64,000 nucleotides of DNA from Synanceia verrucosa (GCA_029721515.1 CM056553.1:10247849-10311848); one strand, 5' to 3'; positions 36,101 to 46,645 are shown, numbered from the stretch's first letter. The notes: generated by a model from the sequence alone, not told the origin. Program-made: numbers and translations.

Positions 36101-38069
36101 TCATTTACATTTCTCCTTTTGAATAGTAAAATGCAGAAGTTGTTTCCAGGTTGTTAAATGTCGACTTGCCCTCATCGTCCATATCAGGCCTTTAAATGCC
36201 TCGGCCTTTCAGTTGCAGCTGGTAGATCTTTTACTGCTGCTTCCCACACAGCTAAAGCTTTTTCTTGTGTGCATTAGATATAATAGACTCAGCCTTTCAG
36301 TGGCTGTCATTGCACACAGTCTCTCTGCTGAGCACTTAATGCTTTATAGATTTCTAAGTGCTGTCAATTGTGTCTGCTCAGGTGTCTGTTTTTTACTAGT
36401 GTTCATCATAAATCAAATGCTCAGCTCAAAATTCTCAGTCGTAATGGAGGTGTTGTTAAAATGTGTGCAATGCAATATCATAAAAAAATCTGTATCTACC
36501 AATGTATGCATTTCCAAAACAGATCTGTGTTTACGCTTTTTAATAACAAAGTCCATTGTGGTCACAGACTATAATATTTAGTCTACATTGTACAGGTGTG
36601 GTTCATGACTTGTAAAGTAATTGTACTTTAAAGTGATGGGGGGGTTGTGGTTCCTGTAACATGTCACAACATGAGCAGTCAGTCTGCTCCTGGTGGGAAC
36701 CTGCCTGCAGCTATCAAGCACAGTCACATTCACTCCAGCTCGTAAGACCAGTCCACTAATTCAAATTATACACACATCTCCAGCTGAGACAGTGGTTTAG
36801 TATTTTTATCCAGGAAGTCAGATATTTTACAAGCCATTAAGGGGAGAGATACTGGCGTGTTTGTGTCTGTGATCAAGGCCTTTCTAATCAGATTAGACGC
36901 AACTCAACACTCGCCGATCAGAGGACCCTTGCCTTCGCAAACATGAATCAGCACATCTATCAATCACCACAGGACTTTAAATCAGCCCCGAAACAGATCC
37001 AATGACCAGATGACTTCAACCATTATTGACTGACAGTGATTACTGCACAAGCATTTTTAAAACAAGGGGGGTAATCCTCCCTGAGCCGTAACTCATCATC
37101 ATTATTCCTGTGACCTTGGATCCTTCAAGCTCTTAGGGGCATAGTTAGGGCGGATGTGGAGATCACTCCCCAAGCAAGGAGAAGAAAATAAAAGAAAAAC
37201 GAGGAGGAGGAGGAAGGAGGAAAACAGATCAGAGCTGCAACTTTAATCTTTGATGTCATCAAGAGACACAGCCCGCAGCCTGTTGATGACATCACAGATT
37301 GCAATCTCTACCATTTCTTTTTGGGAGAAACGGCTTCGCAGATCCAAATTTACATTTGGGTGACCACAAATTCAGTAATTCAGCTTTAAGGTGGATGGTG
37401 TTTCATCCCTCACAACCTCCTCCTGCTCCTCACTCCAGACACCTCCTCTCCTCACTCCTCAGCAGCACCTTGATCCCATTTTGTTGAATAGTCTTTTCCA
37501 GCCTCGACCATGAGCAGCATCTGCCACCTGCGTGTGAGGATGGCGCTGTGCATGCATGTATGCACTTGAATATGTGTGTCAGTTGAGTGTGTGTGTGTGT
37601 GTGTGTCAAGGCAACCGTTCTCCGTAAAAAGAAGCACAATGAAAGGGAAATATGTGTCATGTCCTTGCTAGCCCTCGAAGGAGAGCGAGGAAGAGAGAGA
37701 GAGAGAGAGAGAGAGGGAGATCTATTTCTGTCGCCACAAATGGAGGTGCTCAAGCAGCCTTCAATAGCAGAGGCTTGCCTCTTCACACACACACACACAC
37801 ACACACAGGCAGAATAGGCTAACCATTCAAAGAGAGGCTGAGGCCGATAAAGAAGATAACAGAGAAAATTAAGAAGAGGAGGAGGAAACGGAAAAAAGGA
37901 GAGAAAGAGGGGGAGGGGAAGAGGAAGGCAGAATAATGTACACTGAGTTCATAAATATTGGCACACACACACACACATATATAGAAAGACACACACAGCT
38001 CCCACATAAAAGCAGTGCTAGTTGTTTACCTAGAGGCATGCCTTTGTTGAGGAGATGTGAGCTTCCCAT
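19771..38069 (-). CDS. ctbp1: ctbp1, C-terminal-binding protein 1 (11 coding exons joined)
   Basis: CtBP1 is a nuclear NAD(H)-binding corepressor of the D-2-hydroxyacid dehydrogenase family that is recruited by PxDLS-motif transcription factors. Joining the 11 exons gives 1332 nt, or 443 residues, against 440 in human. All splice phases close. The N-terminus MGSSHLLNKG marks the long isoform. Seen in the translation: NAD motif GLGRVG at 181-186 with D204, and the dehydrogenase triad R266, E295 and H315. The C-terminal tail is proline-rich, has Ser422 in an APSPG context, and ends in DQL, the PDZ-binding end of CtBP1 rather than CtBP2. An in-frame extension upstream of the ATG has no conserved sequence, so the family start was used. 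The gene is head to head with maea, as in mammals. Introns 6 and 7 begin with CA repeats, and a SINE-like element sits against the exon 5 acceptor. Confidence 0.96.
20497..20611 (-). CDS. ctbp1: ctbp1 coding exon 10
   Basis: Residues 342-378, from RIPDSLKNCVNK to PELNGAY, plus two bases of Arg379. Acceptor TTCTAG, donor GTAATA. The intron before it is only 146 nt. Confidence 0.95.
20758..20885 (-). CDS. ctbp1: ctbp1 coding exon 9
   Basis: Completes Ser298, then residues 299-340, from FSQGPLKDAPNLIC to IRRAIT. Contains catalytic His315 and Trp318. Acceptor TGTCAG, donor GTAGTG. Confidence 0.95.
21643..21773 (-). CDS. ctbp1: ctbp1 coding exon 8
   Basis: Residues 255-297, from MRQGAFLVNTARGG to DVHETEPF, plus two bases of Ser298. 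Contains catalytic Arg266 and Glu295. Acceptor TTGAAG, donor GTAACA. Confidence 0.95.
22268..22304. repeat. GT/CA microsatellite next to the ctbp1 intron 7 donor
   Basis: 37 bp of GT on the plus strand, CA in the ctbp1 transcript, beginning about 12 nt into intron 7. Confidence 0.95.
22317..22406 (-). CDS. ctbp1: ctbp1 coding exon 7
   Basis: Residues 225-254, from DLLFHSDCVSLHC to NDFTIKQ, exactly 30 codons in phase 0. Acceptor CCTCAG. The donor GTGGAGAG is followed within about 12 nt by a 37-bp CA repeat. Confidence 0.95.
22864..22888. repeat. GT/CA microsatellite next to the ctbp1 intron 6 donor
   Basis: 25 bp of GT on the plus strand, CA in the ctbp1 transcript, beginning about 8 nt into intron 6. 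Confidence 0.95.
22897..23021 (-). CDS. ctbp1: ctbp1 coding exon 6
   Basis: Residues 184-224, from RVGQAVALRAKAFG to QRVTTLQ. It completes the NAD motif and contains Asp204, the residue that prefers NAD over NADP. Acceptor TTCTAG. The donor GTGGCGCG runs into a CA repeat after about 8 nt. Confidence 0.96.
23484..23640 (+). repeat. non-autonomous repeat fragment (AGTGTGTAGCATTTTGGGG family)
   Basis: In ctbp1 intron 5. It matches a frequent fish element by its start (AAAGGAACAGTGTGTAGCAT) and by ATAATATTCATAACTATGTT. A related piece in reverse orientation lies near 31930-31995. Confidence 0.45.
24155..24335 (+). repeat. interspersed repeat fragment in ctbp1 intron 5
   Basis: Recognisable from AAAGGCCAAAGGTCAAGCTC followed by ACTGTGACCTCA, and further on AATGATGAAGTGATGACAT. 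A common non-coding fish repeat. Confidence 0.4.
24708..24810 (-). CDS. ctbp1: ctbp1 coding exon 5
   Basis: Residues 149-182, from ALREGTRVQSVEQ to LGLIGL, plus one base of Gly183. It carries the first half of the GxGxxG nucleotide motif. Donor GTGAGT, acceptor TGCCAG. A SINE-like element lies only about 22 nt upstream of the acceptor. Confidence 0.95.
24833..25137 (-). mobile_element. tRNA-like SINE-type repeat, copy B, in ctbp1 intron 4
   Basis: Near-complete 305-bp copy in the same orientation as ctbp1. The head reads GGGCGGCACGGTGGTGTAGT with a recognisable A box; the B box is mutated. The tail is GATGGATGGAT. Flanked by TAACAGTTAATC at 24821-24832 and 25138-25149. Confidence 0.8.
25530..25633 (-). 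CDS. ctbp1: ctbp1 coding exon 4
   Basis: Residues 115-148, from IAVCNMPAASVEE to YRRTTWLHQ. Acceptor CAACAG, donor GTTTGT. The segment VEETADSTLCHIL is characteristic of the family. Confidence 0.95.
26309..26453 (-). CDS. ctbp1: ctbp1 coding exon 3
   Basis: Residues 66-113, from VLNEAVGALMYHT to IDIKSAGEL, plus one base of Gly114. Acceptor CCACAG, donor GTAAGA. The read matches the family without gaps. Confidence 0.95.
27101..27138. repeat. GA microsatellite in ctbp1 intron 2
   Basis: 38 bp of uninterrupted AG. Confidence 0.95.
27961..27994. repeat. perfect 14-bp hairpin
   Basis: TGATATATGAGTGT, loop GTTATT, ACACTCATATATCA. In ctbp1 intron 2's neighbour sequence, within the first 1.6 kb after exon 2 on the minus strand. 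Confidence 0.8.
28164..28270 (+). mobile_element. fragment of the same SINE-type repeat
   Basis: Central part only (GGGTTCTCTCGGGGTACTCC to AGGTGTGAATGTG), in ctbp1 intron 2 just 3' of exon 2. No target duplication was seen. Confidence 0.6.
28375..28529 (-). CDS. ctbp1: ctbp1 coding exon 2
   Basis: Residues 15-65, from IRPPIMNGP to STQEIHEK. This is the start of the substrate-binding domain that forms the PxDLS cleft. Acceptor TTGCAG, donor GTGACA. 155 nt, entered in phase 1 and left in phase 0. Confidence 0.95.
30367..30470 (+). mobile_element. second tRNA-like SINE fragment in ctbp1 intron 1
   Basis: GGGCTGTGGCTCAGTGGTAG resembles a tRNA A-box region. TGTCCTTGAGCAAGATACTG is the usual following body of a different fish SINE-like family. 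No proper tRNA fold or B box, so it is not a tRNA gene. Confidence 0.45.
31930..31995 (-). repeat. reverse fragment of the AGTGTGTAAC family
   Basis: Minus-strand reading AAAGGGCCAGTGTGTAACAT then GGGGATCTATTG. In ctbp1 intron 1. Confidence 0.4.
36840..37380. promoter_or_regulatory. possible intronic regulatory element of ctbp1
   Basis: A repeat-poor stretch 0.7-1.2 kb inside intron 1. Contains the palindrome TCTAATCAGATTAGA (36883-36897), two TAATC homeodomain cores facing each other, and TGATGTCATCA (37251-37261) with its exact complement TGATGACATCA (37284-37294), CREB/ATF-like sites. Confidence 0.3.
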
Positions 38070-38253
38070 GGTGTGTTCCCAGCCGGCCAGCACACAACAG
38101 AAACCTACAGTCTTCACACAGCAGACATGAACAGGAATCCAGTCAGCATATGGCGGCTGTGGCCAGCTACCTCGCTTCCCTCAGTCCTTCTCCCAGCCCC
38201 TTAGTGACAAGCATACACATGTGCTCCCCCTCTTTCTCTCTCCCTTCCCTTCC

Positions 38254-38285
<32 letters not shown>

Positions 38286-38424
38286 TACCCCTCCCTCCTT
38301 CCTTCCCTGCCGTGTATAGCTGCCTCCCTCCCTTCCCCTCCTCACTTTTTATTACGACAAATCTCTCTTGTCTTTTCCGTCTTTCCCTCTGTCACTTAAA
38401 ACACACACACACACACACACACAC
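37587..38424. repeat. microsatellite cluster around ctbp1 exon 1
   Basis: Six simple repeats in 840 bp: GT (37587-37606), GA (37692-37715), CA (37784-37807), CA (37962-37977), CT (38260-38285) and CA (38400-38424), plus polypurine runs between. ctbp1 exon 1 sits inside the cluster. Confidence 0.9.
38030..38069 (-). CDS. ctbp1: ctbp1 coding exon 1 (long-isoform N-terminus)
   Basis: Encodes MGSSHLLNKGMPL plus the first base of Gly14. The donor after position 38030 reads GTAAAC on the minus strand. The 5' UTR must continue to the right, but its extent cannot be fixed from sequence. This exon gives the CtBP1-L form. No alternative short-isoform exon (starting near the RPPIMNGP segment) was identified. 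Confidence 0.9.
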
Positions 38425-39462
38425 TGAAAGCAAGCCCTGCTGCAGAGAGCGTAGAGGAAAAAAAGAAAAAAGAGAGTGTGTTTGAGAGAGCAGGAATGGG
38501 GAGGAGCCAACGCTGGCCAAAATTCATCTTTTGTTTCCTGAAAGACGACAGGGAGGGGGAGAAGAAAGAAAAACAGAAAAGAAAAGAAGAGTTATGCAAT
38601 TATAAGTCTGCAGCAAGAGAGGAAAACCAGTTTGGATATCAGGGAAACAATTAGAAAAATCACACAACTTAGTAGTTATCAGAAGAGCATTCAATCAGCG
38701 GCTATTCAACCAGACTTCATTGTGTTAAGTGAGAGTTTGTCATGACAACTCAACCTGAAATGAAAAGTGTTCGTGTTGTTTTTCCGGTTTTACTTCATAC
38801 GTTTAGTCATATCTGACATCCATCTGTGTTGCTTTCTTTTTTAATTTTTTTTTTTTTTTAAATATTTTTTATTATTTATTTTCAATTACAAATCACAATT
38901 AAGACATTCACACTTAGACTATTCTAAATAATATGGTAATATAGTTTTAAGACTAAGTTTGTATGAAAATATACACATTTGTACCAATACCACATAAATA
39001 CCGAGGCATCTATTATTCTACTCCTCCACTCACTTAAAGCCCGCTTCTCATCATAATCTAGTTTGATTGAATGCGTTTTTTGGTTGTACTTTGTGGTATT
39101 AAGACATGTTACTATTATTGCTAAAGAATTGGACAAAACTGTTGCTAACTATACTGATTATTATTTTGTGTGACAAACATGATTAGTCTTGAAAAGTCAT
39201 GTCAGCTTTCATGGAGTTTTAAACAGGTGAAAAATGCTGTTGTAAATTTGAAGGGTAAGGAGTAAACTAACTTTAGCCTGTTAGAATTCATAGAACCACT
39301 GAAATTATTTGTTAATTTGCCTCCATAAGACAATTAAATTAAACATTAAAAACTGTGAAATTAATTTTATGATTCCATAATTTATTTTTAAGCGTTTTGC
39401 TACAGCACACTCTCACACACCACCTTACTTGTGTACTTAACTACAGGAAATTTTCAGAGCAT

Positions 39463-39660
39463 AATAAGATAAGATTAGATAGAACTTTATTCATCAAAAA
39501 GGAAATTATTTCACAACAGTTGCCATAAACAAGTAAGGAGATTTAAAAAAGTATATTAAATGCAGAATAGTGCAAAAAATGCAGTATAAATAAAAAAATC
39601 TACAAAAACTAAAGTGCAAAATATGTATGCTGTTAAGCTGCCAAGAGTATAAAAGTGACA
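39463..39660. repeat. fish interspersed repeat, related to the one at 11366
   Basis: Starts AAGATAAGATTAGATAGAAC and TTTATTCATC, then GGAAATTATTTCACA, then runs of TGCAAAA and CAGTATAAATAAA. Non-coding. Confidence 0.5.
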
Positions 39661-42600
39661 TGTGCTGTTAAAGTGAAATGATGTAATGATGATAAGTATT
39701 ACAGTAATTCATAACGGACAGGAAAGAACCTGCTGCTTCATCATGGCCAAATGTGGTCCTTGAGACACTGACTGTAGCAGGAACCATTTTTTTAAATACA
39801 TAATTATTACACAGTTAATGAAATCCATGTTAATGTAATTATGAAACTCCTCATGTGTGTAGTTGAGAGTGAAATGAAGGCTGGTTTGATGGTATCCCTG
39901 TTCAGATAATATGACTGCTAACTGCAGAACATGAACAGTACCAACATCAGCAGACACACTGTTATCTATGATGTGGCTGCGTCATCTCTTCCTATGCATG
40001 TAAATATGACAATCAGATAGTTTTAATCATGAAATCACCTCTCTAATCAAACATCTAGCCACCTTCTCCTGCTCTTTCTCTTCCTGCAGTACTGATGTTA
40101 CTCTTATCTGCACTTGATAACCACAGTGATATGAGCAGCCTCCTCTAACTGCCAGGGCCTAACCTAGTTTAACAGCAATGATGGTTGCATCACATCCTCA
40201 CTGTTGGTAAATGTCACAGACAGCTGGTGGGCGAATTGTTCAAAGCCAGAAAGAAGCAGAGGGTCAGCGAAACAGATGTTTTTAACACTCCTCTGGCCGA
40301 CTCTTTGACATTTAATGTATGTCATCCCCTCATCATTTTACCTTCAACCTCTCCTGTCAGATGTTGTTTAGCTTTAAAATTACTTATCTTCGCGTGCATC
40401 TCCTTGTTTTTTGCTTTGGTTAGAAAGTGTAGGAGGTAGCTTTTCTCTGAGAAATTAACCCAACTGGAATCTCCAGCTGTTAGATGAGTCACTCTTACCT
40501 CAGTCACGATGGCACAGAGAGCAGAGAAATCTGATGGGAATTCGGCCGAATGCAAAGTCTGCAAAGTCTACAAGCATTTGGCTCGTCCTGTTGCTGCTGT
40601 TTATGAGTGTGCTGCAGGCGAATACCAGCCACTGTGACTCTAGGTGTGTTCATTTAATGATTTCCACACCAGATGCAGGAGTCATGGTAGGAAAGGACAT
40701 GACTCAGTCATTGCTCACAACAAGAAGAAAACTGATATAACTGTGGAGGTAACGCAAAGCATGTGATCCAAAAAATGTCAAGCTAAATGCTGCTTCTTTT
40801 TGGTCACCATTGTGTGTACAAGAACATATCAAATTCAGTTGGAGTTTACCACAACCATCTCTAAATGGACAATGAATTAATACAGCAGCTCTGAACTGTG
40901 GCAAAGAGGGAAGTTTTTGTGTCTATGGCAGCAGTAGGTGGGGGAAGTTTGTCATGCAAAAGTTGACTTGAAGTCCTTTTTGAAGTTGCAGCTGACAGCG
41001 ACTGAACAGACCTGAGGCTGTCTCTGGGCTTCAGACTTGAAAAACATGGTGTGATTTTTTTCCCACCACCTCACCATTATCACAAGTCAGAAAAAATCTG
41101 TTTCTAATCATATTTGAGGCAAGAAAAAACGGCCATGTACTGAAGCGTAAATAATGTTCAAATCACAACAGCTATTTCAACAGTTTGCTGAGAGATTTAG
41201 GAGCTCTGTGACATCGAATTTTGCTCCATATTGCAGAAATTATCAGCCACTTGGTGTTTGTAGAAGAAGCTCCGCCTAATGCTTCTCCATAATAAGCACG
41301 ATGTATTACACTTCAACAAATTATGCAAATTCTATGGCTAAACTGACTAACTCTTTTCTTGTCATCACGCCACACATGGATGGTTTTACTACAAGGTCAT
41401 TAAACAGTAATAGTTTGCATGTTTAACAAAGAGTCAGCTCAGTGTGCAGGTCTGACTCCAGTTCTTCTGACAAATTCAAACGGACAACCTGGAGTCAACA
41501 ATGTGAGAAACTATACGGACACATTCATTGTGTTGACAGGGCCGGTGGCAAATTCACTCCAACCACCTCTTTTACATGCAAGAGACAAGTGTTCCCCAGG
41601 AGAAGGAGGAAACATGAAGCATATTGAGTAAAGGATGGAGAGAGAAGAAGACAATGCAGGGAGACAATAACTGGCTGCACAGCCACAGAGAGGACAGAGA
41701 TGTAGAGGGAATAAAGGCAGAAGTAATGATCAGCAGAATAGTTAATGCTGCTGAGGGAAAAGGAGGAACAGAGGAGAAAAGAAGTGAGGAGGATAGATTT
41801 AGAGATTTCACATGCCGTTTATTTAAACACCTCAGGCTTTTGTCTGTGGATAATAAGCGAGGGTGGACATTAGCAGTTACACCCCTTCCTGTCTTTATCA
41901 CTTCTCGCCCTCTGGTCTTTCTTCCTCTTTCTTAATTTCTCTCCTCCTCCATCTACCTCTTGCTCCTCACCCTCTCTCCTCTCCATCTCTTTACCTCCTG
42001 CTCTCCCATCTGCCCATCTTCCTTTCTCTCTTCAGTCACTCCCAATTTCCCCCTCGATCTCATCTCGCTCTTCATCACCGCCACCACCCTCCCACCTCTC
42101 TCATTCCCGCATCTCATTCACTCTCTTTTTCCATCCCTGCCTCCACACCCCCGCCACCTCCCTTCTCTGTAGTCACTGCAGCGTGTCTAATGGTTTAGCT
42201 CCCTCTCAGCAGATCCACCAAGCGGAGGCCAGACGAGTAGCAGCCCCGGCTATCGCCTCCCAACCGCTGGCCTTATCAAGACTGACAGCCAGCTAGGCCC
42301 AGAGCTATCGCCAACACTACAAAGATGCATGCCTGCACGTGTACAATACGAGACACAAGTGAGAAGAGGAATCACATAAGCAGTTGCATGCAAAACAAAT
42401 ACATGCATTGACATGCTGTGGTACGTGCAAGAAATGCAACCAAGAGTGTACACACATGCATGTAAGAAACATGGATATAGCTTCAAGGAAACACAAAGTG
42501 GCTGTTGTATGAGCTGTAAGATACAGGCACACTAACACACACAGCAAATTGGATTTATGGATACTGACAGGGAGCTGCAGAACAATGTGAATGCCACTGC

Positions 42601-42980
42601 ACTGGTGAGACTAGCAATCTAATCTGCTATAGGAGGAGACGGGTATCGCAGGCATGAAGGACGGAATCCATGTGTGGAGGAGAAGAGTGAAAGGAGGAAT
42701 AGGTAGGAGCAGCAGGAAACAAAAGAGATGAATGGAGGTGAGAAAGAAGAGGAGCAGGGAGAGGTGGGTAGGAATGAGAAGGCAGAAGCAACTAAGGAGG
42801 ATGGTAAGGAGACAAGAAGAGAGAGGAATGATTAATGTTATAGATGGTTTGGTGTTGAGAATTGTAGATCTTAAGGTTATAGATTGTCTTTTGACAGAAA
42901 AAGGCAAAAAATGTTCTGATATCAACCACAGTCCCCGAACCTAAAGTGTTCTTCAATTTACTTCAATATAATAACATAAT

Positions 42981-43108
42981 ACATCCATCCATCCATCCTT
43001 TATCTACCGCTTATCCTCATAGCGTCGTGGGGGGGCTGGAGCCTATCCCAGCTGTCTTAGGGCGGAAGGTGGGGTACACCCTGGACAAGTCGCCACCTTA
43101 TCGCAGTC
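42981..43108 (-). mobile_element. tRNA-like SINE-type repeat, copy C (5'-truncated)
   Basis: Only the last 128 bp of the repeat, with the GGATGGATGGATGGAT tail. Flanked by ATAACATAAT at 42971-42980 and 43109-43118. 5' truncation with a target duplication is typical of LINE-driven insertion. Confidence 0.75.
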
Positions 43109-43195
43109 ATAACATAATTTACCTTGGAATACTTTCTAAATGTCAGAAAATGAATGAAGAAGGCCCATCACACGTCTAAAGCCCAATGTGTCTTC

Positions 43196-43420
43196 AGATA
43201 AGATAATGGTTTATTGCATCAACAACTGGGGAAAAGTAGATGGATGTGGTGGATGGAACAGTATTAAAATATGTTTCACTATAAAAAAAGAAGAACCACT
43301 GACACAAGTAAAGTGTATCAAGTAGAAAATATGGCAAAATAAGTAGGTAACAAAGTAAACAGAAATAAATAAATACAATAAAAATGCGCTGGACTAACAA
43401 ATGAAATGCAGAAGTAAAGA
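43196..43420. repeat. fish interspersed repeat fragment
   Basis: Begins CAGATAAGATAATGGTTTAT and shows the same general design as the repeat at 39463, with A-rich sequence after it. Non-coding. Confidence 0.35.
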
Positions 43421-43674
43421 ATGTCTAAATAAGCAACACCAGATGAAAACTAAATCAACATGCGTACATCATGGTTGAGCACAATGGACAAACTGGTGTA
43501 ATAAATTAACAAATGAATGATTGTGTCAGTTTGGTGTGATTGATTACTGGGAGCAATGGAGTAAAATAAAGTGAGAGCAGTGTTTTACAGACAGTGTAAC
43601 CTAAAGTGCTCACTGATTTGAGCAATGAGTATTAATTTTGCACACAAGATGGCTTGATTTGTCTGGCCTACTGT

Positions 43675-43825
43675 TTTTCCCTCTTAAAAGTTTTTTTGGG
43701 GGGTAGTTTTTCCTCAGTCAGTGTGGTTGTTTGTAAAGGACAGAGGGAGACATCCTGTACAGATTGCAAAGCCCTCTGAGACAAATTAGTCATTTGTGAT
43801 ATTGGGCTATACAAATAAATCTGAC
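43675..43825 (+). mobile_element. LINE-type 3' end fragment
   Basis: Contains the widespread fish motif AAAGCCCTCTGAGACAAATT and ends GATATTGGGCTATACAAATA. Flanking 17-bp copies TTTGTCTGGCCTACTGT (43658-43674) and TTTGTCTGGTCTGCTGT (43826-43842) differ at two bases and look like an old target duplication. Confidence 0.6.
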
Positions 43826-44750
43826 TTTGTCTGGTCTGCTGTCCAAAACACTAAGATGTCTAATTGGTGTCATTCAAGAGCAAAGAAGTAGAAAAATCCC
43901 AGATTTCAGAAGCTGGAACAAAATCACGTTTGGCAGTTTTTCTTATAAGCTGGAAATAATTATCTCTGTCAGTGGTTATACCAAAGCAGCGCTGCTTATG
44001 TGTGTGCAAATATGAATCACTGTGTCATATCTAATCTGTTGGCAGCTTCCGTCTGTCAAAGATAATCACTACAGTGACTTTTAAAGCAGTTAATGCCAAG
44101 TAATTTACTCTAAAGTCTTGTTCCTCTCTAAATGTCCCATTTAAGCACATCATTTATTTTTAAGGAACACAATGAATGTGGTTCTTAATTACTCACATCT
44201 TTAATTGATCATGTATGCTGATGAAGCTGGTCATAAAAGGGAACATACTCGATGTGATGAGATCTAATTTCAGGGTGAGGTTTTACTATTTGGTGCTAAG
44301 ACCATTTTGAGTGTCCTTGTTTAGTTTTAGTTTTAATAGATTCTTTCTAGAGTCAATAAATTTCCTAAAACATCATCAAAGATGCAGAAATACCCATTTC
44401 TCAGCCAATTTATTCATCAAAAAAAATAATAATCCCCGTCACACATATTGTAAACACTCGCATTCATACAGTCGCACACAAACAAGCCCTCAGCACACAG
44501 TCATCTCCCCCATTATTTGACTTGGCACAGTTATATCTCCTCAACACCTAAACACAGCGCAGAGCCCAGCTGCAAGCATGCCGCTGCTGCCACATAAACA
44601 CACTTTTACTCCACACATAGACACTGACACACATACTACACACATGCTACACACAGGAAGCTCTCGATAGGAGGCCAAAAATACATCACAAACCTTGCAT
44701 CACCTTCTTCTCTGAGTGTCCACTTTTCCACTTTGTTCCTAAGCCGGCAG

Positions 44751-44843
44751 GAGGCGGGGCATGCAGCAGATAATGGACCAATCGTAGGCGATTAGAGCGC
44801 TTGTCAGCCAATCAGCACAGAGCAGCACTGGACAGCAACCAAT
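44751..44843. promoter_or_regulatory. triple CCAAT (NF-Y) block with GC box
   Basis: GAGGCGGGGC at 44751-44760 and CCAAT at 44778-44782, 44808-44812 and 44839-44843, all in the same orientation and spaced 30 and 31 bp. It lies between the ctbp1 and maea first exons, 6.7 kb from the former and 1.8 kb from the latter. Confidence 0.5.
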
Positions 44844-46635
44844 GGCAATATGTTCACTGTGGCTGGGGGGGGGAAGTGTGTGCTCCCCCACACAGGAAGA
44901 GACATGTGGCCATGATATGGAACATGTAGGGGGATTAATGGACTTAAATCTGCACTTTAAACTACAAATTCTACAATATATGTTGTTATTTCCATGTAAT
45001 GAAAACAATTGTCACTATAGAGGTTGTTAGGAAACAGTTTCTCTCCTATCATTCACTTTATTTCAGGGGGCTGTCTTTCTGCAACTCAGATTGCTCTGCA
45101 AATGGGCAAATGTTTTAAGGAATGTTAGAATTCCTTAAAACCAGTCACTGAGGTCCTCATCCCCTTTAAAGTCATGTTTTCCTCTCTCAGATGTTTGATT
45201 TTGGACACCTCAAAAACATCTTGCTTTTCATTTGTAAATAGTAATAAGGACTTTCAGCTTGTCAGAAATTAGCCCAACAGGCAGCACTGCTGCATACTTT
45301 TGATTTTATTAACTTTAATCTCTGGTGATTTAAATTGTGAGGATGTGTGGGTATGAATAACCGGACATGGGGACGACATCAAGACTGCAATGAACAGTTA
45401 TTTTCAGTTATTATTTTTTGAAGATGGATTTCAGCTGTTTCAGTGATCACTGTAAACACGCGATCATTTGTTCACAGGGCACAATGAGGTGATCATCAGC
45501 ATGGGATGTGGCCAAAGGATGTCCACTTCTGTGCCTTCCTGTGACTCTTCCAGTCTCTCTGTGTCTCTTTTACGACCTGCTGGTGACACTCTGTGACACT
45601 CTGTGACACTCTAAGCTCAGTGGTAACTTCACTCTTGATCGATTGTTAGGGGTCATCTTGGTCTCAGTGATGTCAAAATGTCAACAAAATGATGAAGAGG
45701 ACTGTTTAAATACAAACTGTCATAGAACCAGAACATTTAGTGGTCGATTCATGGATCAGACACTTGTTGTCTTTTTGTGGTTTTGTGGTTAATCACCTTG
45801 TTAGAGAACAGCATGTTATGCATTAACTACTGAAACACTTAACAACTGGACATGTGCAGTCAAAAGGTTAGAAAAGGTCAAATTAAGTTCAACTGTAAAG
45901 GTTTTAGTGCACTTAGGTGCATTCTGAAATTTCATCCAAAAGCCCAATATCCCTATATTTTTGTGAGTAGTGTATATATACACTGTACATAAAAAAGCCA
46001 TAATAAACTACTGATTAATGATGCTATGATATTTACTGTGTTTAATTACAGAAGCAGGTTCTGTCTCGCTGCATTGTTTAATGATGATAACGTTTGTTGA
46101 GCATCTTTCAGGGTACCCATGGACACTTTACACATATGGATACATACATATACACAGATATAAAGAAATAACAACCACATATAACAGAAAATAGTAGTGT
46201 GAATGATAACTATGGAGTGAAATGAGAGTGCAGATGTATCTCAGATCATGAGTCAGTGTAGACAGCAACAACTAGATGAGGTAAGCAAAAAAATGCAAAA
46301 TTAAATTCCTGGGAATTGACAACTGGACAAACTGCTTGTGAAATGCATGTGATGTGAATGAGAGCTCCACAATAGCTGCTAAATGCATCTCATGGTGCTA
46401 TTGTTTCGTCTGCAGCAGTTGCATCGACTGTATGTTAATAACATGCTTTATCTCGCCTTGAATAAAGGAAATTTTCTGTTTGAAGCCACTTAAGATAAAA
46501 GAAGCATCTGAACAGTCTTCCCACACACAGTCAGTACTGACACCGTGTCACTAGATGGAGGTAGTGAGCACCGAGGCCATTCTGAGCTGATGGAAAAAAA
46601 AAACCCACAAACAACCACAAGAAAACCACAAAACC

Positions 46636-46645
46636 AAGATGGCGG
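46636..46645 (+). promoter_or_regulatory. YY1-type motif over the maea start codon
   Basis: AAGATGGCGG matches the YY1 core with the initiator ATG inside it. No TATA box is seen upstream, which fits a TATA-less housekeeping promoter just left of this point. Confidence 0.4.

Larger units (their letters stand above)
28530..38029 (-). other. ctbp1: ctbp1 intron 1
   Basis: 9.5 kb. Contains the SINE-like fragment at 30367, the reverse repeat at 31930, a 10-base C run at 35301, and, near its 5' end on the transcript, a repeat-poor stretch (36840-37380) with palindromic motifs that may be regulatory. No additional exon was recognised. Confidence 0.6.
38425..46500. other. ctbp1-maea divergent intergenic region
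   Basis: No exon was recognised. Contents: T-rich run near 38841, repeats at 39463, 42981, 43196 and 43675, polypyrimidine tracts at 41890-42170, the CCAAT block at 44751, and a small tandem (GTGACACTCT three times, 45583-45612). Confidence 0.6.

Noticed and set aside
37430..37817. ORFs of 60-124 codons across GT and GA repeats
   Set aside because: Products are runs of Cys-Val, His-Thr or Arg-Glu created by dinucleotide repeats.
38070..38117. 16-residue N-terminal extension of ctbp1
   Set aside because: The frame is open upstream of the ATG, but the extension starts at a GTG and has no conserved sequence. The family starts at MGSSHLL.
41863..42198. 111-codon Ser/Pro/Leu-rich ORF
   Set aside because: Translates a polypyrimidine tract and has no domain.
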